NCBI GenBank assembly: GCA_000469685.2
Contig: LS997565.1
Coordinates: 5,901,005 to 5,965,004 of the forward strand
Length of the DNA: 64,000 bases
Reading direction: 5' to 3'
Origin: Haemonchus contortus
Taxonomy: Eukaryota; Nematoda; Chromadorea; Rhabditida; Trichostrongylidae
Shown in pieces: positions 56,301 to 64,000 of this stretch (the stretch's first letter is position 1; the number at the start of each line of letters is the position of its first letter). Below the pieces are notes generated by a model. It did no database searches, had not been told where the DNA came from, and saw only the letters and a program-made list of their open reading frames with translations. A program made the translations under genes and the position numbers.

Positions 56301-59300
56301 TTTATTTCACAATATTAGCCTTCCCATTATCAGAATCATCTGCCCGTGGATATACGGTTGCTTTCCACTTAATCGACACTAAAACATTGAACAAGGGCTG
56401 AATTTCACCAAATTCACCTGTACTGAAAATATTGGTAGCAGGTTTATATGAGGGATAACGCTTTTATCTTTTTCGATCTTCTTTGACAAATGCATTCCCA
56501 TCTAATTATTCTAATCAAGTAATTGCTGATTTCTGACACGTTCATGAGAGTGATCGGCTACACTCATGGATTCGCTTTTATATGGTTCTTCTTCTTAGCT
56601 CTATATAGAGGCTATAAATATTATACAATAAACACAGAATTTCAAAACTAGGCCATTAGCTTTTCTATTCTTTTACCTATGATATTGCTTGTGGATCTTG
56701 ATATTGTTATTTCCAGAAAACCGGTAATAAAATTCTCAATATGGTTTTGTGTGAAATTTATTTCAATTTTCAACACGCACTTCACCATTTCAATGCAGAT
56801 TTTTCAAAAGCCTCAGTTCGCCCTGTAAGCGCCCCTTTTGCTTTTCCAAAACAAAACGACTTTAAACGAACGAACGAAAACGAACCCCACTTTGAACTAA
56901 CATATCTGAAGGTTGTAAAAAAAATGGGATCCTCCGATTTAGCACAATCGCACTGAAGAACTCACAAGGATTAGATTTACCGTGAAACACGTCGTACTCC
57001 TAGGATTCGGAGAATTAAAGGTCTTGTCCGAAACATCAGGACTCATTAAGCTCGATCGTTCATTAGAGAAGCTGCTCTCTAGATAGTATTGACTTTATGG
57101 AACTTGATACTTTGGGAGAATCGTTGTCACAACGTTTTGATTTTCCTATTTTAAAATTTTGTTGGGGAGCGTCTTTGATTTCGGCTTAGACCGGCCAGTC
57201 GTTCATTAAAGTACTTTGTTTTGTCGATTCTCTTCCCGCTTTCTATGCCATTTTGAACGATCTAGCAGCATTTCACTCTATATCATGACAAAAAATAATT
57301 GCGATTTCGTCTTTAGTTTTTCAGTCCACTGTTGAATGAACTATTGCCGAGTCTGTCCAGATCCAATGCTTTACATCATTACGGGACTATTTGTTGCCCG
57401 TGATTGAGTAGCAATTTATTGGGTTGTCCGAAAAGTTCCCGCCGATTTTTGATTCATTTTCGAATGAAAATTCCTAGATAAAGAAATCCATTGATTGAAC
57501 AATATATCCTCCATTCTGTTCAGTAAGGTTTCGCCATCTTCCTGTAGCTTCCAGTTCCCCTCTTTCATAGAAGGTTCCAGACTTAAGATTGAAAAACCCA
57601 CTCAGGTGCTATTTGCAGTCCTCCAGCGAATTGAACGATTTTCTATTCAAGGAATTTTGCAGAAACCCAAACAATAGGTATTCTGATGGTGCTATGTCTG
57701 GACTATATGAGGGGTGTGGTAAGTCATCCCACCCAAGCTTTAGCAACTTTTGACGAGGGGCCAAAAATACCTGTGGTCTGGAGGTACCCTGTTGGAAAAT
57801 TACGCCCTAACAATTGGCCACTTCGGGTCGTTTTGGGTCCATCGCTGCCTCCATAGTTTCGAGCTAGCTATAGTACCTTTCCTAGATCATATTTTGATTG
57901 TGCGACAACAGCTCATTGTGAGTGATTCTCCTGAAATCCCATCAGCATCTCGGCATAGTCATCCGCACCTGGATTTTGACTTTCGTAGAGGTTTGTGACG
58001 TCTCACTAAGGGGCTACATGATCGTTTCCGCTCCTCATTGCTGTACGCAATCCGATTTTCGTCCTTCGTGCTCATGCGTTTCAGGAACGGCTCATTTTTA
58101 TTTCGTTCGAGCAACGTTTTTATTTCGATCGCATGGAGGCGCGGTCCATCGCATTGCGCTCGCTTATTTCGCAAGATATCTAAACATCAAGGCGCTTTAC
58201 AAAACCAAGCGTCTGCAGATGACCATGGATGGTTAATTTCGAAACACTAAGCCCTTGTCCTACTCCACGAGCAGTGATGTGCCGATTTGCTTCGGTTAAC
58301 ATTTCGAGTTGATCGTTTAAACTGATGATAGTCTCCCAAAGGGTTGCCGGTCTTCGAAGGCAAATTCACTCCGTTTGGATTCCGCAAACTAGTCATGCAC
58401 TGTACGTTCCTCTAGGGCATGGTCTACTCAAACGTCATATATCTTTCATGCGGCTTGAGCCGCATTCTAGGCCTTGCGGTAGAAGAAATACTTCAGATAC
58501 CGAAAATGCGCGCAGTGGTTCTCCATTTTCATACGAGTCCTGTACAGACAAACTTCGACAAATGTTGACACAATGTTGATAGGAATATAGAGGAGGATCT
58601 ACTCTTTCAAAAATCATATAACTTTATTAGGTTGGGTCCTTGATCTTTTGTACAACGGTTGATAAATCCGGGGTATCAAAAATCGGCGGGAACTTTTCGG
58701 ACAACCCAATACTTTTTATTCATTAAAGTGAACACAACGGTAGGCTGTATCGCTCGAGTGCAGAATAGGAAAGAGCAGAAGATTGGGAAGGGAGAGGTTG
58801 GCGAAGGAAATGACATGACCCTTAGGTAGAACGCATGGAATCACCGTGAAAGAAAGGGGAGGTGGTATGAATGTTGTATATTGTTCAGCTGATTTTTGTA
58901 CGTTGCTGCAGTTAGTTACAAATTCACGCTGGTTGGTGCAGAGCTGGACGAGATGCCAGATACGGCCGCCCATGATCCGCTCAGAGATCTCAGTGGTGTG
59001 TGAGAGCAGGTGATTTGGGCCATTACTATCTGCGCGGCTGCGCTAATCTTTCAAACCTGCTGTGTTGCTGACTCTAGGGCACCATCTTTTCTGCGAAGCC
59101 GATCAAAGATTATCGTGATATATTTTATAGAATTCCAGCATAATGATTCTCAAAGATCAGCTGTTATCAAAGTTGTCTCAAGCGGTCCCGCGCATGATAA
59201 CATACTCGTCACTGATGACCGAAACTTCCCGATATCTCTGGTCTACCGTCCTGCTCTTCTTCTCTTTCTCGAGTTCTCCTTAATTTCTGTCAGGGTCCGT

Positions 59301-62300
59301 AGCTCTACCAGCTAACAACCGCATTATGGGAGGAAATTACTTGCATTGCCTTTTCTTCCACTATACTTCCTTTCTGACACTGCCCACTCACAACCAAGCT
59401 TGGTTGCCGGTTGTCGATCCTTCGTCAGACAATTTTCTCGCCTAGATCAGAGTAGGCAACCATGGCAGGCTCTTCGGCAGCACCCTCGGATGTTCCCTTG
59501 GCAGCCGTGTTCGACATTAGTCATATTCTAGTGATCACAGCCAGCTCGTTTTCCTTTCCACCGCCACCACTTGGTTCTTGAACGTCTACTTTCCTTGATT
59601 TGATTCTATTTCAACTGAGTGAACTAGTGGAGGGTACGCGACGATTCTCTCAAACGGCACAGCTTTCGTATCTATCAAGAGCACTTGGTCGTGTAGGCTG
59701 ACTGGACCAGGGTCTTCTTCTGCTTTGATTTGGGCACTGTTGGAGATAATGACGCTAGAATCGTGTTTAGAATCGTTCTTTGGAACTTGGGTTGACTATA
59801 TTCATGCGAGTTAGCCCATAACAGGATATCAGTGTGACAGCCCTGACTCTCCTTCATAGAGCCAACACCATAGGATCACCAGCGACAACAATAGCTTTTC
59901 GTGGTGGTCACTCAGCTCTTCTTATTGAGTTAGCTCGAAAACTCAACTCAGACGGAACATTTGGTCCTCGAGCTGCAGCGTGCACAGAGAAAAATGGTTC
60001 GGCTGGCTTTCTAGAACTGCTAGCATATGCCCGCTAAGAAAAGGCATATTGTTTTCGCTGTCGTGAAAAACTTATAGGCGACAGTAACTTCCGCATCAGC
60101 TGTTATTGTCAAGAAAATTAGCTCAAAAGCTGACTAGACTTTGGAGAAAGCGCTACAGTATCTCAAAGGCGGGTAATTTCTATCCAAGCTCTAGCATGAA
60201 CACTTGAGCGTACTCGTGTAGGCTTAATCGGTTTCTCACGCTCTGAGTTTTTGCTTTGCCGTACAGAAGAAACTTAGTATAAGCTGCCGGGGAAATACTC
60301 AATTTCTAATAGAATAATCTGTGCAGTGAACAGGCCGCAAAACTTGATCATTGAAGAGACGAAGAAAAACGTCAAGTATAAGGCTTATCGACATCACACA
60401 ATCCTGTAAATCCTTCGGCTCTGACATTATCACATATAAGCATGCCTAGTATGTACGTAGGCTGAGTCTTTGATCATCCCTGAAATGGCAGTTCCGCATC
60501 GGAATTCGGCAATCAAGTGTGAGATACTTATGAAGAAGCTGAACTATACGATTGCAAGGTGTGGTATGTACGTGTAGGCTGTGAACTCTGATTTCGAAAG
60601 TCTTTGGAGACAGATTCTACCACAGCTCGAAAAAATAGATACCCTTGGAACCTTCAAGCTTCAAAATTAACAAGGATTGATATATGAGCAGAAGGTTGGT
60701 GAGCCTCTATGGAATTTGATAGTACCCCCTAGGTTAGGCTGCGCTAATCTGAACTGGCTAGACCCTTATACTTTCCCTATTTTTCGTTAACCGTTTAATC
60801 CTCTTCAATCATGTTTTTGTATGAGCCGCGACTTTCACGAAACATCGTCACTACCTCTACGTTCATCAGGGGCTTTATTTAGTCAGCATTGCTCCTATCG
60901 CTTCAATCGGAAGTTATTCCAAATTTTTAAATTTTTATTTTCGCTTCGAAGATGATCTTGGTGGATATTTAATATCATTCTATGATAAGTATTGACTCTT
61001 TATTCAATAGCGATCATTTTAGAAGTTGCAAGGATTCTCTCGACGTGTTTATCTCTCGTCGAAGAGGCTCGAATATTAACGAGGAAACTGTTGCGAAATG
61101 AACAAAGGTTGTTTAGCTGAATAGTTTAGCCCCCCCCCCATATAATTTCATCAGTGTATTGAAATAGAGTTTTGAAATTATTTGCAATTAGTGTGTGGTT
61201 TTTCACCAATTTAATCAGTGCAAATGGAAACCTAACTGTACAATTCTAATTTCCATGAAATACCGTGTATAGTTATCTTTGCCTGAAGTATTTTTAGTAA
61301 ATCGTAATTGTTACTGGGCGTGTCGTTACAAGAAATGCGTCAATGTTGGAATGAATCCAAATGGTCATGTTTTTCGATCTTGATTTCTACTTCCTGTATT
61401 TTTTAACGGAAAGTGTCCCCAGTATGTGGAGTTAAGCTCCAGACAAACGAATCCACGCAGATGGGGGTGTTTCATCCGTTGTGATACTTATAAGTGATTG
61501 ATGACTGAAAGCTGCGCTTAATACTGACAAAATCACTTATCTCTCTAATCATGGAGATTTTTTTTTGTGAGCGAAGATTTTTTGCGGAAAGAACATGTAA
61601 GCATGCTTTAGTGTGGGTTTTTGCTTCAAAGTCGCAATCAGAGTGAGTATCTCAGCGCTACATGAAAGAAGCGAGTGAAGGCACAATTGGTGGAGTAGGT
61701 GCTTTGTGACATCGATTTTGCAAGTTTATCGGACTCTTTAAGACATTCCCTGCATCCTACCTCAGAAAGAGATTGGGCTACTCATTGGTATATCTGGTCG
61801 CACGTAAGTCTAATCCATGTTTCCCAAACTGTATGAATCTTCATGACTCTCACAGTTCCACGTGCATTTTTACTTCCTTCTGTTTTCAATGATCATATTC
61901 TGCCTGACCTGTCTAGAAAACACTTTTGCAGAAACTCGAGGACGTAGTGATATCACGTCATCAGGGGACCTACCCGGAGCAAACGGTGACAATGGGCCAT
62001 GCTCATCAACGAATGGACAACAGTCACAGATGACTTCCATAGATATCTGTTGAGCTTGGTTCTGCGAAAGCCCTTACAAATACCACTCAAATTCTTTCTA
62101 AACCGAACCACAGCTGTTGCCGAGCTAGTTCACAGCGAATGACGATGCTCAGCAGCTCATCAGCTTGTATCTTAACCTAGACTGGTGAGTATCAATAACC
62201 GGGTGCTTTCATATTCCGCGATTTGGCGAGCGATCGGTCGCACGACTGGTCGCGCGACCGGTTGCGAACCAATCGAGCGAGCGACCGAGCGACCAGTCGC

Positions 62301-64000
62301 GCGACTGGTCGCTCGGTCGCTCGCCAAACCGTGGACTATGAAAGCAGCCACTTGCTTCTCTCATTATTTTCTAAGAAGCGTACATATATTAGGACTCATC
62401 TATCAACTATTAGGTGACTTAATGGTCTCTATTGTGAACCACAACATATGTCCAACTTGTCCAACTGTCCGTCAGTTTTTTCAGTTATTGTAGACCGGAG
62501 CTGCGGCGGCCGCAAATTTGAGTTCCGAGCGATCATCAAGTTTCCTATTGCAAAGATGATGTTCCACAGCAGGAAACAGATGATAATCGGACGGAACAAG
62601 CTGAGAAGCGTAAATCTCTTCGATCACGCTGGAACGCTCAGGAAATAGCAAAGCGGTCAAGTTGATTCAAAAATCATTGATCATCATACAATTATGCTTA
62701 GGTTCAAGTTAGGGAATTCACGAGAATGTGAACGCAGGATTTGCAAGAAAGTAAAGCACTATTTTTCCTTTACTGCCCCACTTTGTCGAGAATGAGCTGA
62801 ATTTCTATCAAATTTTTTTCAAGAAATGAAACCGACTAAAAACTTGCCTAGAGGGGTAATTCGACCTTTAGAACACGAATATCGCATCCATTTGTCATGA
62901 AAACTTTGTGCTTCATTTTTAGGGGCAAGTTTTTAGCAAGATTGGTGACCCAGCTCCATTTGACGCCGGCGCCTGTGACGCGAGCGCTAGACATCTTTAT
63001 GATAAGCGGATGGGATATTCGTGTTCTACGAGTCAAATTACCCCTCTAAGCAACGTTCTAGTCGGTTTCACCTTCTTGAAAAAAATTCGATAGAAATCCA
63101 GCCCATTCTCGAGAAAGTGGGGCAGTAAAGGGTAAATAGTGCCATGTGCGCTTCCCCTTGCGAATTCGCAACCTCTAGAGTCCCTACAACCCCATCAGTA
63201 CTCGTCCGGTATTGGGTGTGTACGCCGGCAGAGCCCATTTGAGGTCTACATATATCACGCCCGCCCGCTGAATTTTCTCGGTGAGCATCTTCGAGCTAAG
63301 CGCAGGCCTTGCCTGCCATAAGAGAAACTCTGTTCGAGCTAGGAATCCTGGTACATCTTGGCCGCCTGTATCTTCACCTCTTCTTCTAGTTGCCTACTGC
63401 TCACCTTCCCACTTTCCTCCGAATTGTACTGCAACAGAAAAAGGGAACCACTACGACTTTCTACCGCCATCCTTCTTACATGTCTTTTCCCCTTAGACAG
63501 CAGTCCATTAAGCTTAAAGTTGCGCACAGTCAAAGTATACGTGCTTAATCCTGTAGAACCTAATCTCATGACTGGGGCGCAAACCAACAAGGTGCACACA
63601 CTCCCACACAAAGAGCGTCCCCTATTTCTTAGAGATTTTTCAGTCCAGCAGCGTTCCTCACTGAAATATGAACAAAATCTTGTTTATAAACGAGTAGATG
63701 ATTTTTTTTCATGTCCCTACGATCAATATTATCTAAATCTTCTAGACTGGACTTTCAACATTTTGACGGCTGGTGGGGAAGAGCTGTTAACTAAAGAAAG
63801 AGCTCGACGTAGTGCAGCACTGCTCATTCATCTCAAACCAAGAATGAAGTTCTCGACGGAAAGCCTAATTACATTATACAAATTGAATATATTATCTCAA
63901 ATAATATATTCACTTTGTTCTGTGGAATTTTTTTCTTGGACGGTACATATGTACGTACAGTACACCGAGTCCCCTCCGCTATACCACTCTTCATCAAATA

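Overview
The window looks like nuclear DNA of a parasitic clade V (strongylid, hookworm-like) nematode. The reasons are inference from several signs: many short introns with TTTCAG-type 3' ends, splice acceptors sitting 0-20 nt upstream of the start codons (as expected for spliced-leader trans-splicing), a nematode-type pepsin, a nuclear receptor with a CRYKKC zinc finger, and a dense load of Tc1/mariner elements, foldback elements and a tRNA-derived SINE. Most long open frames are noise or antisense shadows. The real genes are split into small exons and were rebuilt here by joining reading phase across splice sites.

Confident genes, left to right: (1) 2124-4071 (+), a complete 11-exon secreted pepsin-like aspartic protease (394 aa). 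(2) 11566-15264 (+), a 6-exon ELO fatty-acid elongase (268 aa). (3) 15511-16417 (-), TRM112 (124 aa), tail-to-tail with the elongase. (4) 17375-19869 (-), a Bora/SPAT-1 homologue. (5) 33426-39191 (+), an 8-exon PGAP2-like GPI-anchor remodelling protein (305 aa). (6) 42950-50989 (-), a nuclear hormone receptor whose introns are filled with transposons. The genes are housekeeping or digestive functions and I see no shared pathway.

The right third is an imperfect inverted segmental duplication. The arm at about 44.1-55.1 kb (receptor gene plus an unrecognised signal-peptide gene) is repeated in reverse at about 57.2-63.9 kb. Matching receptor exons have the same lengths (113, 83 and 66 nt), but the second copy has a 1-nt deletion in the first zinc-finger exon, an AAG-to-TAG stop, a lost donor and a lost acceptor, so it is a pseudogene. 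A mariner element sits inside the second arm only.

Transposons: at least 12 copies or fragments of a tRNA-derived SINE (A box, GGTTCGAATCC B box, TTTATCC-repeat tail), five mariner copies in different states of decay (two internally deleted, one truncated), one Tc1-like element with IR/DR-type ends, two MITE families with two copies each, and several foldback elements. The most unusual is a foldback family with the same 17-bp ends (GGCTGCTTTCATAGTCC) around unrelated GC-rich palindromic cores at 43219-43520 and 62201-62349. The stretch 20.6-33.4 kb and much of 4.5-11 kb hold no gene I can support beyond weak exon candidates.
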